Notes: generated from the letters alone by a model not told the origin. Counted from the stretch's first letter, positions 17,302 through 26,082 are shown. The stretch: 64,000 nt of DNA from Parabacteroides faecis (GCF_014647375.1 NZ_BMPB01000017.1:124001-188000); one strand, 5' to 3'. Made by a program: numbers and translations.

Positions 17302-20300
17302 TCATTGTTTACTTTCCTGATATTCGGTCGGTGACATTCCATAAACCGTCTTAAAACTTCGGGCAAAATAAGAGCGGCTACTGAAACCTACATGCTGGGC
17401 TACTTCAGACACATTCATACTCGATTCTTTAAGTAGCTTTGCTCCGGCTTCCAGGCGTATATTCTTGATAAGCTCGATAGGGGATAAGCCGGTAACGGCT
17501 TTCACTTTCCTGTAAAAGTTTGCCCGGCTCATACCCAAAGCCTGGTAGATCACTGACACGTCCAGTTCCTGATTGGATATATTGGCTTTCACAATATCTA
17601 TGTATTGACTGAGGAAGTCGTTGTTCTCTTCCGGTTCTTCCACACCGAGCTGTTTCAGTGTCGATGATTCTCCGTAGATATTTTTCATTTTCTCCCGGAG
17701 TGAGAGGATATTTTTTATACGGGCTTTCAGTAAAGAGACCTGGAACGGTTTTACGATATAATCGTCTGCTCCTGCTTCCAGCCCTTCTTCAATTTGTGAG
17801 ACCATCGATTTAGCTGTTAACAGAATGACCGGAATATGACAGAAGTTTTGATCTTCTTTGATTCTTATGCAGAGTTCCAGTCCGTTCATTTCCGGCATCA
17901 TCACATCACTGATAACGATATGCGGATACGTTTTATCTATTTGTTCAAGAGCATCTTTTCCATTGATCGCCTTCATGACAATGTAGTCGTGTTGGAGTTG
18001 CTGTTCCAGATATTCCAATACTTCCTGATTATCGTCAACCAGTAAGACTGTTTGTTTATTACGGGTTTCTGTTTCTTCAACCAGCAACGCTACTTTCTTA
18101 TTGATCTCGGAAGGATATGAATGGGAAACGTCATTAGCCTGCTCTTTTTGCTTTTCCGTATCCGGCAGGAGTATCATAAAGCAAGTGCCTTTTCCTTCGG
18201 TACTTGTAGCCCAGATAGATCCCTGGTGTTGCTGGACGATGGAACGAGTCAGGCTAAGGCCGATACCGGTACCGGATACCTGTTTGTAGATATCTTCTTT
18301 GGCACGGTAGAATGGCTCGAATATTTTATCGGCTTCTCCCTGGTTGAATCCCATTCCGGTATCTGTTATTTCGATAAACAGGTAACTGCTTTCTATCAAA
18401 GTTGAAACTTGTTGTTCCGGGAACATCGGTAAACCTTCGCAATAGGGCTGGGCTATTTGCCGTATGCGAATGGTTACCTGACCACCGGACGAAGTGAATT
18501 TGAATGCATTGGACAACAGATTGAAAAAGACTTTTTCGATTTCCGCCTCATCGTAACAAGTGAAGAATGATTCCGGCAGATTATTATCCAGCGTGAAAGT
18601 AATCTCCCGGTTCGCTGCAACACTTTCGAATGAATGATACATTTCCTGTATGAACGCACTAAAATTAAAACGAGTCTTCTGGAGGATTGTTTTTCCGGCT
18701 TCATATTTCTGGATATCCATTAAATTGTTTACCAGCAGTAACATTCTTCCTGTATTTTTCTTGATCAGTTGCAAGGCATCTTTCACTTCCGGAGAGAAGG
18801 TTACCCGTTGAAGAAGATCATTCAACGGATTAATGATCAATGTAAGGGGTGTTCTCAGTTCATGTGAGAAGTTGGTGAACATCCGCATCCGTTCTTCATG
18901 CAGTTCGTTCATCCGTTCCTGTTCCAGCTCCCTGTATTTTTCTTCCCGTTCCCGTTCGTGTTTGAGGTGTTGCCGCTGCACGATCCATATAACGATCAGG
19001 GATATGATACACAAATAGATCAGGTAGGCCCACCACGTTTTGTAGAATGGAGGATTGACGGTGATATGCAGTATTGCTTCCCGGGTATTCCAAATGCCGT
19101 CGTTGTTGGCTGCTTTTATCCGGAAAGTATATTTTCCGGGTGATAGATTACTATAATAAGCTTCCCGGCGATGACCGATATTATGCCAGTTATGGTCGGC
19201 TCCTTCCATTATATAAGCGTAGGAATTATCCTGAGAATGGATAAAGTTTAAAGCTGAATACCGGATCGTGATATTTCCCTGGTTGGCTTCAAGTGTGACG
19301 TTATTATCATACTGCAGAGGCGATAACTCCTGATAGGTTGCTTGCCCTTCCGGATCTTCCTGAGTGTTTATAAGCAATGAGGTTATATAAACTGGGGGAA
19401 TATTGGGATTCGTTATCACTTTTTGCGGATTGATCGCCAGTATTCCTTTATTTCCCGGGAAATAGAGGGTTCCGTCTTTCGATACACAATTATTGGCATA
19501 GAGTGTGTATTCTTGTGTCGGACTGTCAATGGGGCTGATCAGTTCAAATTTATTTTCCGGACGATTTAATTTATATAGTTCTTTAACGGTGACCACCCAT
19601 ATATCGCCATTCTTATCGATGGATAGCGAATTGATGTAACTTTCCGACAGTCCATCCTCTTTCTGATAATTCTGTATTAAGTTCAACTCTTTATCCAGCC
19701 GGAATAAACCACCTTTGGTGGTGGCTATCCATATGTATTGTTCGACATCTTTCAATGCACCGGTGATACTTCCTAATCGTTTGTTTTTCTCTCCGTTCTG
19801 TAACCGGGCAGTGAGGTCCGTTACTGTTTCTTCGTTCATGTCATAGACGAAAACACTATCGCTGATCGCACCAAATAAAAAGATATCCTGTTCGAGTTCT
19901 TTGATCAGGCACATTCCTTTGAATTGTTTTTCTCTGCCATCGACATTGAATTTATTGATTGTTTTCCCTTTATCGACCATAACCGTCTGGCTTGGAGTAT
20001 TGGTCGGAATCCATAACCGTTTTTTGCTATCAATATATAAGGTATTAATGTCGTTATATTTATAGTCATGTATTTTTTGATATTGTTTACTATGAATCGA
20101 AAAGAGATAAACAGACCCGAAATGGGTCGCACAAAAAATAGAATCTCCCTGTATCAAAATGGATTTGAGGATATTTATTTCATAATTCCCGGCTTGTAAC
20201 GGTTTAATGGGATAGATCCTTTGTTCCTCATTGTTCGGATTATAATAAAGTAATCCGGCCCCTTCCGTTGCGAACCACATATTACCGTCGTTATCTTCCT

Positions 20301-21390
20301 GGCCTTGTCCTATGATACCGGCAAAGGCATTCGGCGTGATGAATGAGGTCGGTTTATAAAACGGGCTGTGGTAATTGACTCCGGCAGAATAGGTTCCAAC
20401 CCATAATGTTTGATCACGGTCGATCAGCATGCTGTGAATGGAGTAATGGCTGAGTGCCCCCTTTGCATTCATGTCCATATCGATGGACTTGATAATCATA
20501 GTTTGAGTATTCAGTATATTTAAACCTCTGAATGTGCCGATCAGAATAGAGTCTTTACCGAATGGAATAAGGTGACGGATCGAATTGTTATTCAGGCCGG
20601 AGTTGTCTGTGTCCAGCCGGATAAAAGTCTCATCTTTTTTGTTATATATACATAACCCGTGTTCATTGGTTCCAATGAAAATGTTATTATCAGGACCTTT
20701 TAATAAAGTGGATATAGTGCTATTAGGTAGTTTCTGCCGATTATTGGCGCTATCCGGAAGATAATGTTTTTTTCGTTTCCAGTCGCTGGAGAATATATAT
20801 AATCCTTTGTCTTCCGTTCCGATAAAGATATCTCCGTCGTTATCCTGAATGACAGAGTGAATAGGAGCCTCGAAATTTTTCAGGAAAGACATTTCCTCTA
20901 CCGTTTTATCCGGATTACATTTTAATACGCTTCGGGTGGTGAACGCATATAAATCGCCGTTGGTATGGTATAGAAAGTTATTGACGGCATTAGTCGTAAT
21001 TGACGGATTAATTGTTCTGGGATAGAAACGGGAGATTTGCTGTGTTTTATAGTCAATGCAGTTCACACCGTTGGAGGTTCCTATCCATATGTTTTTATTT
21101 TTGTCTTCGTTGATCTTGCGGATATAATTATCACTGATTGAAGCCGGGTTGTTCACTTCGTTTTGATACAGTTTAAATTCATATCCGTCATAACGGTTTG
21201 CCCCATTACGGGTTCCGAACCATATATATCCGTCCGAATCCTGGAAAATATTAAGCACTGAGACTTGGGAAAGCCCGTCTTCCACTCCCAGGTGTGAAAA
21301 GAAGAACAGGTTGTTGTTGTTTCCATAACCGGAAATGGTATGGATGAGTAAAATGATAAGTATGTGTATTTGTTTGTGTATTTTCGCCAT
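17302..21390 (-). CDS. Hybrid two-component system sensor/regulator (HTCS) of PUL 1
   Basis: 1362 residues. N-terminal signal peptide, then a periplasmic double beta-propeller of Reg_prop repeats (about residues 30-690; motifs such as DGYIWFGTRNGANRYDG) and a Y_Y_Y domain (about 690-775). One membrane helix (WAYLIYLCIISLIVIWIV) leads to a HisKA domain with phospho-acceptor His843 (FSHELRTP), a HATPase domain (GTGIGLSLTRSIV), a receiver with Asp1162 (VISDVMMPEMNG) and an AraC-type helix-turn-helix at about 1260-1360. Such proteins bind oligosaccharides in the periplasm and activate their own locus. Its promoter faces away from the GH2 gene. Confidence 0.97.
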   Translation of the reverse strand: MAKIHKQIHILIILLIHTISGYGNNNNLFFFSHLGVEDGLSQVSVLNIFQDSDGYIWFGTRNGANRYDGYEFKLYQNEVNNPASISDNYIRKINEDKNKNIWIGTSNGVNCIDYKTQQISRFYPRTINPSITTNAVNNFLYHTNGDLYAFTTRSVLKCNPDKTVEEMSFLKNFEAPIHSVIQDNDGDIFIGTEDKGLYIFSSDWKRKKHYLPDSANNRQKLPNSTISTLLKGPDNNIFIGTNEHGLCIYNKKDETFIRLDTDNSGLNNNSIRHLIPFGKDSILIGTFRGLNILNTQTMIIKSIDMDMNAKGALSHYSIHSMLIDRDQTLWVGTYSAGVNYHSPFYKPTSFITPNAFAGIIGQGQEDNDGNMWFATEGAGLLYYNPNNEEQRIYPIKPLQAGNYEINILKSILIQGDSIFCATHFGSVYLFSIHSKQYQKIHDYKYNDINTLYIDSKKRLWIPTNTPSQTVMVDKGKTINKFNVDGREKQFKGMCLIKELEQDIFLFGAISDSVFVYDMNEETVTDLTARLQNGEKNKRLGSITGALKDVEQYIWIATTKGGLFRLDKELNLIQNYQKEDGLSESYINSLSIDKNGDIWVVTVKELYKLNRPENKFELISPIDSPTQEYTLYANNCVSKDGTLYFPGNKGILAINPQKVITNPNIPPVYITSLLINTQEDPEGQATYQELSPLQYDNNVTLEANQGNITIRYSALNFIHSQDNSYAYIMEGADHNWHNIGHRREAYYSNLSPGKYTFRIKAANNDGIWNTREAILHITVNPPFYKTWWAYLIYLCIISLIVIWIVQRQHLKHEREREEKYRELEQERMNELHEERMRMFTNFSHELRTPLTLIINPLNDLLQRVTFSPEVKDALQLIKKNTGRMLLLVNNLMDIQKYEAGKTILQKTRFNFSAFIQEMYHSFESVAANREITFTLDNNLPESFFTCYDEAEIEKVFFNLLSNAFKFTSSGGQVTIRIRQIAQPYCEGLPMFPEQQVSTLIESSYLFIEITDTGMGFNQGEADKIFEPFYRAKEDIYKQVSGTGIGLSLTRSIVQQHQGSIWATSTEGKGTCFMILLPDTEKQKEQANDVSHSYPSEINKKVALLVEETETRNKQTVLLVDDNQEVLEYLEQQLQHDYIVMKAINGKDALEQIDKTYPHIVISDVMMPEMNGLELCIRIKEDQNFCHIPVILLTAKSMVSQIEEGLEAGADDYIVKPFQVSLLKARIKNILSLREKMKNIYGESSTLKQLGVEEPEENNDFLSQYIDIVKANISNQELDVSVIYQALGMSRANFYRKVKAVTGLSPIELIKNIRLEAGAKLLKESSMNVSEVAQHVGFSSRSYFARSFKTVYGMSPTEYQESKQ

Positions 21391-21441
21391 ATGTATTCAA
21401 CGTGTGGTTTTGCAGGAGCAATATAGTTGTTTTTATCTGTA

Positions 21442-21449
21442 CAAAGGTA
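21442..21449 (-). promoter_or_regulatory. -7 box (TACCTTTG) of the HTCS gene
   Basis: Perfect TAnnTTTG on the minus strand, 52 bases before the HTCS ATG at 21390. It is one half of the divergent control region 21391-21563. Confidence 0.55.
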
Positions 21450-21476
21450 ATAAATATGGAGCTATTTGCCGAAATA

Positions 21477-21505
21477 GAGACGATCTTAATCGGTAATGAG
21501 ATGAT
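21477..21505 (+). promoter_or_regulatory. Candidate HTCS operator upstream of the GH2 gene
   Basis: GAGACGAT at 21477 and GAGATGAT at 21498 form a 21-base-spaced direct repeat. It resembles the TGAGACA repeat upstream of susC in sequence and has the same spacing and nearly the same distance to the -7 box. Confidence 0.45.
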
Positions 21506-21533
21506 TTTATTAGCAGAAACGGATGCTCGGAGG

Positions 21534-21541
21534 TATATTTG
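21534..21541 (+). promoter_or_regulatory. -7 box (TATATTTG) of the GH2 gene
   Basis: Perfect TAnnTTTG match 22 bases before the ATG at 21564 and 28 bases after the candidate HTCS half-sites. Confidence 0.6.
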
Positions 21542-21563
21542 CAACTCATTCAATTAACAAATC

Positions 21564-23681
21564 ATGAATAAACGAGTATTAAGTTTAACCTTATTATTAG
21601 CCTGTCTGGGATTTGTGTCGATGCAGGCGGAAGGCCGGAAAGTGGAATCTTTTAATTCCGGCTGGTCATTTAAGAAGGCTCCGGCTGAAAAAGAGTTGGC
21701 TGTAAATGCCCGAAAGTGGGATAGTGGTTGGTCAGAAGTGGAAATACCCCATACCTGGAATGCTAAAGATATGCAGGTACAGGCTAATAGCTTTTATGAA
21801 GGGGCTGCTTATTACAAGAAACAATATTTTTTCCCTGCGGAATTAAAGGATAAACGTGTCTTTTTACGTTTTGAAGGTGTCGGCTCTTGTTCCGAAGTGT
21901 TTGTGAACGGAGTGTTGGCTACTGCCCATAAAGGAGGATACTCGGCTTTTGCCTGTGAGATCGGTCCGTTATTGAAAGCGGGAGAAGAAAATGAGATCAT
22001 GGTGAAAGCGGACAATAAATCGCGTCCGGATGTGATTCCCGTCAACCATAATCTGTTCGGGGTGTATGGCGGTATCTATCGTCCGGTATGGTTGATCGTA
22101 ACAGAACCGTATAACATCAGTGTGACTGATTGTGCTTCTCCGGGTGTTTATATTACCCAAAAGAATGTGTCTAAGAAACAGGCGGAGGTAAAAGTAAAGG
22201 TGAAACTGGATAACGGTACTCTGCAACCGGTCCCTGTGACTTTGCAGAATACGATCTATGACCAGGAAGGGAAACAGATTGCAACGAACAGTCAGTCTTT
22301 CGAATTGACGGCACAGGGCGAACAGGCTTACGAGTCTTCTTTCACGATCAAGAAACCGACTTTGTGGCAGGGACGTGAGAATCCTTATCTGTATAAGGTT
22401 GTCAGCCGTCTGATCAAAGACGGACAGGTGATCGACGAAATGGTACAGCCGTTAGGGTTGCGTAAATATGAGATCGTTGCCGGTAAAGGATTCTATCTGA
22501 ACGGTGAGAAGTATCCGATGTATGGTGTTACCCGTCATCAGGACTGGTGGGGACTGGGTAGTGCTTTAAAGAATGAGAACCATGACTTCGATCTGGCTAC
22601 GATCATGGATGTCGGTGCGACAACCGTCCGTTTTGCTCATTACCAGCAGTCGGATTATTTATATTCCCGCTGCGACAGCCTGGGATTGATCATCTGGGCG
22701 GAAATACCGTTTGTGAACCGTGTCACGGGTCAGGAAGCGGAAAACTGCCGGAACCAGTTGCGTGAAATGATCCGCCAGAGCTTCAATCACCCGTCTATTT
22801 ATGTGTGGGGACTGCATAACGAAGTGTATCAGCCGCATCAATATACCAAAGAACTGACGCAATCTCTGCATGATCTGGCTAAGACGGAAGACCCGGATCG
22901 TTACACAGTATCGGTAAACGGATATGGTCATATGGAACATCCGGTGAACCTGGTTGCCGATATTCAGGGGATGAACCGTTATTTCGGTTGGTATGAAAAG
23001 AAAATACAGGATATCAAACCCTGGGTGGAAGGATTGGAAAAAGAATATCCTCATCAGAAACTGATGCTGACCGAGTACGGTGCTGATGCCAACCTGAACC
23101 ATCAGACAGAATATCTGGGAGATGCCCTAAACTGGACAAAAGAATTTTATCCGGAGACATTTGCTACCAAGACTCACGAATATCAGTGGAGCGTGATCGC
23201 GGCCCATCCGTATATCATTGCTTCTTATCTTTGGAATACGTTTGACTTCTGTGCCCCGATGTGGGTGCGTGGCGGTGTTCCGGCTCGGAATATGAAAGGA
23301 CTGGTTACATTCGATCGTAAGATCAAAAAAGATTCTTATTTTTGGTATAAGGCCAACTGGAGCAAAGAACCTGTACTGTTCCTGACGCAACGTCGTAACT
23401 GGGATCGTGAGAAAAAGGAAACTTCAGTGACGGTTTATTCAAATATCGGTACGCCGAAAGTGTATCTGAACGGCAAAGAACTGGCCGGTATCCGTGAAGG
23501 TTATACGCCCGTACATTATATTATAGATAATGTGACGCTCGATATGGGTAAGAATATCGTAAAGACGGTCGTTGTAAAAGACGGCAAGACGTACGAAGAT
23601 GAGATCGAATGGATGTATAGCGGAGAAAAGAAACGCGATTCGGACCAGTCGGTTAATAAAGAAGAACATGCCGGATTCTGA
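21564..23681 (+). CDS. Secreted GH2 glycoside hydrolase (beta-galactosidase/glucuronidase type)
   Basis: 705 residues with a signal peptide (LLLACLGFVSMQAEG). The sugar-binding jelly roll (about 25-185) has WNAKDMQVQANSFYEGAAYYKK, an immunoglobulin-like domain follows, and the TIM barrel begins near 290 (GVTRHQDWWGLGSAL). The acid/base is Glu420 in WGLHNEVYQ and the nucleophile Glu504 in MLTEYGAD. It lacks the long C-terminal domains of LacZ. Likely beta-galactosidase, though glucuronidase, mannosidase or arabinosidase activity is possible in GH2. Divergent from the HTCS gene and probably under its control, so part of the same PUL. Confidence 0.93.
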   Translation: MNKRVLSLTLLLACLGFVSMQAEGRKVESFNSGWSFKKAPAEKELAVNARKWDSGWSEVEIPHTWNAKDMQVQANSFYEGAAYYKKQYFFPAELKDKRVFLRFEGVGSCSEVFVNGVLATAHKGGYSAFACEIGPLLKAGEENEIMVKADNKSRPDVIPVNHNLFGVYGGIYRPVWLIVTEPYNISVTDCASPGVYITQKNVSKKQAEVKVKVKLDNGTLQPVPVTLQNTIYDQEGKQIATNSQSFELTAQGEQAYESSFTIKKPTLWQGRENPYLYKVVSRLIKDGQVIDEMVQPLGLRKYEIVAGKGFYLNGEKYPMYGVTRHQDWWGLGSALKNENHDFDLATIMDVGATTVRFAHYQQSDYLYSRCDSLGLIIWAEIPFVNRVTGQEAENCRNQLREMIRQSFNHPSIYVWGLHNEVYQPHQYTKELTQSLHDLAKTEDPDRYTVSVNGYGHMEHPVNLVADIQGMNRYFGWYEKKIQDIKPWVEGLEKEYPHQKLMLTEYGADANLNHQTEYLGDALNWTKEFYPETFATKTHEYQWSVIAAHPYIIASYLWNTFDFCAPMWVRGGVPARNMKGLVTFDRKIKKDSYFWYKANWSKEPVLFLTQRRNWDREKKETSVTVYSNIGTPKVYLNGKELAGIREGYTPVHYIIDNVTLDMGKNIVKTVVVKDGKTYEDEIEWMYSGEKKRDSDQSVNKEEHAGF

Positions 23682-23711
23682 TCTTTTTCCCGGAATTAAA
23701 TGATAGATAAA

Positions 23712-23770
23712 ATCCCGGTATTACTCCTGAAAGCCAAAAGGCAGGGGAGTGATACCGGGATTTATTTTTT
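23712..23770. terminator. Bidirectional terminator between GH2 and nitroreductase genes
   Basis: A long stem pairs CCCGGTATTACTCC with GGGGAGTGATACCGGG (one mismatch), with A-rich sequence before and a T-run (TTTATTTTTT) after. It serves both convergent genes. Confidence 0.75.
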
Positions 23771-24359
23771 ACCATCCGTTGTAATGTATCTGTTTCTTGT
23801 TGAATTTATCTTTCGGCTTTTCTATTCCCGTAGGGTAACCGACCGGAATAACTGTCAGCGGAACGATATGGTCGGGAAGATGCAATGCTTCCCGTACAAC
23901 ATTCATCCGTTCAGGATAAGGATAGGCGGCAGTCCATACGGCTCCCAGTCCTAACGATTCGGCAGCCAGCAGTACGTTTTGCGCAGCAGCGGAGCAATCC
24001 AACTGCCAGGCATTGCCGGATTTGACGGTATCGCCACATACGATAATGGCTTGTTTAGTCTCTTTCAGCATACGTGCCAGGGGTAATCCGTCTCCCATGG
24101 TATCCAGGATATCACGGTCTGTTACGATGATAAACTCCCAAGGGCGGCGGTCTCTGGATGAAGGGGCTGCCATTCCTGCACGGGCCAATGTTTCCAGCTT
24201 CTCTTTTTCAACCGGCTGTTGTGTATATTTGCGTACGCTTTTGCGGTTGAAGATTGTTTCCAATGTTTGGTTTTCTTCCTGACTGTCTTTTGATTCTGTA
24301 TTGCTGTTACAGGCAATCAGGATAGAGAATAATGCGATAAAAGAATATGTCCATTTCAT
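23769..24359 (-). CDS. Nitroreductase-family flavoprotein, predicted lipoprotein
   Basis: 196 residues from the ATG at 24359 (MKWTYSF). An in-frame ATG at 24374 would overlap the -7 box. A signal peptide with lipobox (SILIACN, Cys near residue 17) precedes the nitroreductase fold: ETIFNRKSVRKYTQQPVEKEKLETLARAGMAAPSS carries the FMN-phosphate-binding Arg/Ser residues, and SLGLGAVWTAAYP the C-terminal FMN contact. These enzymes reduce quinones, nitro groups or flavins with NAD(P)H. A lipidated, exported member is unusual because FMN and NAD(P)H are mainly cytoplasmic, yet such lipoproteins do occur in Bacteroidota. It is a single gene. Confidence 0.85.
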   Translation of the reverse strand: MKWTYSFIALFSILIACNSNTESKDSQEENQTLETIFNRKSVRKYTQQPVEKEKLETLARAGMAAPSSRDRRPWEFIIVTDRDILDTMGDGLPLARMLKETKQAIIVCGDTVKSGNAWQLDCSAAAQNVLLAAESLGLGAVWTAAYPYPERMNVVREALHLPDHIVPLTVIPVGYPTGIEKPKDKFNKKQIHYNGW

Positions 24360-24363
24360 ACTG

Positions 24364-24371
24364 CAAACATA
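24364..24371 (-). promoter_or_regulatory. Possible -7 box (TATGTTTG) overlapping the nitroreductase start
   Basis: Perfect TAnnTTTG on the minus strand ending 4 bases before the ATG at 24359. If used, the mRNA would be leaderless or nearly so. It may also be a chance match. Confidence 0.3.
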
Positions 24372-24415
24372 CAAATTGAAACGGATAAAATCCGGAATTA
24401 CAATAAGATTATTTC

Positions 24416-24423
24416 TATCTTTG
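24416..24423 (+). promoter_or_regulatory. -7 box (TATCTTTG) for the interrupted ORF6N transcript
   Basis: Perfect TAnnTTTG, 26 bases before the small reading frame at 24449. It probably once drove that frame and the ORF6N gene now split by the RIT element. Confidence 0.5.
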
Positions 24424-24448
24424 TGAAGTCACTTTAAAAATCAAAATC

Positions 24449-24550
24449 ATGTCGATCAATTCAATAAACAGGCGTCGGGAAGACTTGATAAAGCAGATCA
24501 GTCAAATAGAAGACGAAGAATTGTTGATCTCTCTGGAAGATCAGATATGA
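24449..24550 (+). CDS. Short 33-residue reading frame, possible antitoxin-like remnant
   Basis: It encodes MSINSINRRREDLIKQISQ plus IEDEELLISLEDQI and stops. It follows a good -7 box and ends 22 bases before the ORF6N start. The amphipathic, acidic helix resembles the first segment of small antitoxin or addiction-module proteins that begin with an ...IKQIxQIEDEELL pattern and are normally about twice as long, so this may be a truncated gene. No partner toxin is visible. The reading frame and promoter context are seen in the sequence; the family suggestion is weak. Confidence 0.4.
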   Translation: MSINSINRRREDLIKQISQIEDEELLISLEDQI

Positions 24551-24572
24551 ACATCAATAAAACATTGACATT

Positions 24573-24656
24573 ATGGATTTACAGATTATTCAAAGTAAAA
24601 TATATGAGATCAGAGGACAAAAGATTATGCTTGATAAAGATTTGGCCGTTATGTGA
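24573..24656 (+). pseudogene. 5' fragment of an ORF6N-domain gene interrupted by the RIT element
   Basis: The frame encodes MDLQIIQSKIYEIRGQKIM, then LDKDLAVM and a TGA. IRGQKxMLDxDLA is the characteristic start of ORF6N-domain DNA-binding proteins, which should continue ELYQVE.... That continuation is found 3.5 kb downstream at 28158 ([17 protein letters not shown]). The codons after DLA (GTT ATG TGA) belong to the inserted element. The two halves fit together at the Ala codon without missing residues, so the gene was intact before insertion. Confidence 0.8.
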
Positions 24657-24669
24657 AGCTTCACATAAC
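24648..24669. repeat. Perfect 22-bp palindrome at the RIT left junction
   Basis: Arms GTTATGTG and CACATAAC flank a 6-base AAGCTT core. The arms resemble the ATTATGYAC units repeated within the adjacent terminal inverted repeat. This layout, two inverted recombinase-type arms around a short spacer, is that of a tyrosine-recombinase core site. There is no copy at the right junction. Confidence 0.6.
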
Positions 24670-24703
24670 CGCAATTATGCACAGTAAGCGATTATGTACA
24701 GTA
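24669..24703 (+). repeat. RIT element left terminal inverted repeat (35 bp)
   Basis: Matches the reverse complement of 28127-28161 at 33 of 35 positions. Internally it holds two direct sub-repeats, AATTATGCACAGTA and GATTATGTACAGTA, probably recombinase-binding arms. Confidence 0.85.
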
Positions 24704-24813
24704 AAGTCATCTAGCAGCTTTAAAATAGAGCATAAGAGAATCAATAACTAAACATAATTTTTTGTATTTTACTGAGAGCAGTGATTTTGCTGTTCTTAGT
24801 AAAATATTTAGTT

Positions 24814-26082
24814 ATGAGACCATTATTTAAATTCAGCATCCTTTCCTTGGATGAATTAACCGCCTCAGTTAGTAATTACATGTCAACACATTTTCTTCGG
24901 TCAAAAGTCACAATCCGCAATTATTACTGGGTTTGGCGAAAGTTAGATCGGTATATGTTCGAAAATGACATTGATATTTACACCCCTCTGGTAGGGAAAT
25001 CCTTTTTAAGTCAGAGGTTTGGATTAAATCAGGATTATCGTAAACTGTCCACCTCCAATAAAAATTTTGTCAGATCGATTAAGATCTTATCAGAATACCA
25101 ATCAACAGGGATTGTAAAACCATCAAAGCAAGAGGTGTCATTTTATGGAGAAATAGGAACTTTAATGCAATCCTATATTAATGCTTGTCGTTTGAGACGT
25201 TTAGTTCCGGATGCAATAGATCGATACGAGAGAACTCTCTATCGCTTTTTTTGTTTTCTGAATAGAATTAAAGTAGATGAAATCCAGAACATTAAGACTG
25301 TTCACATCTTACTGTATTTTAATAACCTTGACGCTCAGGTAAAGTCCCTTATACAAAATGCAGCTTCCATATTGAAGTTATTTTTTTCTTACTTGTATGA
25401 CAACAACTATACACTTACAAATTTATCCCTGGCTGTTCCACGCCATAATATCAGGGAGCAACCCAAGCTACCATCATATTACTCAAAAGATGAGATAGAA
25501 AGCCTGCTGCAATCTATTGAAAGAAGTAGTGATTTGGGGAAGCGTGACTACGCAATAATTTTATTGGCTGCCCGACTAGGATTGAGAGCTTCAGATATTT
25601 GCAGTCTGAAGTTTGAAAATATTATATGGGACAAAAGCCTTATGCAATTGGATCAAAACAAAACAGGGAAACGGATAGAATTACCACTACTCACAGAATT
25701 AGGGAATGCAATTATTGATTATTTAAAACTCGCACGTCCGAAATCAAAAGAAACATATGTTTTCTTAAGAGCAAAAGCTCCTTTTACCCGACTTTATAGT
25801 GCCGCCATAACCTCTATTGTCCATAAACACCTTGTTCATGCTGGAATAAATATTGAAAACAGAAGACATGGAGCACATGCTTTGAGACATTCATTAGCTG
25901 GTGTACTGCTCGAACAAAGGACTACTCTTCCCATCATTTCTGAGGTTCTTGGTCATGGTAGTACAGAGTCCACGAAGTATTACTTGAGGATAGATTCTAC
26001 ATCCCTTAAACAATGTGCGCTTGAAGTACCTCCTGTTTTACAAAAGTTTTACACTCAAAAAGGAGGGATTTTTTATGCGTAA
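24814..26082 (+). CDS. ritA: RIT tyrosine recombinase A
   Basis: 422 residues from the ATG at 24814; a GTG at 24781 would add 11 hydrophobic residues and is less likely. The N-terminal SAM-like, core-binding region spans roughly residues 15-210 and is longer than in XerC/D. The catalytic domain follows: ARLGLRASDICSLKFENI with Arg I, HALRHSLAG with His-x-x-Arg II, LGHGSTESTKYYLRID with the third His and the nucleophile Tyr. It cuts and rejoins DNA at the element ends with RitB and RitC; the separate tasks of the three are not settled. Codon use is A/T-richer than that of neighbouring genes, which fits a mobile origin. The last 8 bases overlap ritB. Confidence 0.9.
   Translation: MRPLFKFSILSLDELTASVSNYMSTHFLRSKVTIRNYYWVWRKLDRYMFENDIDIYTPLVGKSFLSQRFGLNQDYRKLSTSNKNFVRSIKILSEYQSTGIVKPSKQEVSFYGEIGTLMQSYINACRLRRLVPDAIDRYERTLYRFFCFLNRIKVDEIQNIKTVHILLYFNNLDAQVKSLIQNAASILKLFFSYLYDNNYTLTNLSLAVPRHNIREQPKLPSYYSKDEIESLLQSIERSSDLGKRDYAIILLAARLGLRASDICSLKFENIIWDKSLMQLDQNKTGKRIELPLLTELGNAIIDYLKLARPKSKETYVFLRAKAPFTRLYSAAITSIVHKHLVHAGINIENRRHGAHALRHSLAGVLLEQRTTLPIISEVLGHGSTESTKYYLRIDSTSLKQCALEVPPVLQKFYTQKGGIFYA
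26060..26066 (+). promoter_or_regulatory. Strong Shine-Dalgarno (AAGGAGG) for ritB
   Basis: A full anti-16S match 8 bases before the ritB ATG at 26075, inside the end of ritA. Bacteroidota genes seldom have such sites. It decides the ritB start over the in-frame ATG at 26015 and suggests coupling of ritB to ritA translation. Confidence 0.7.
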
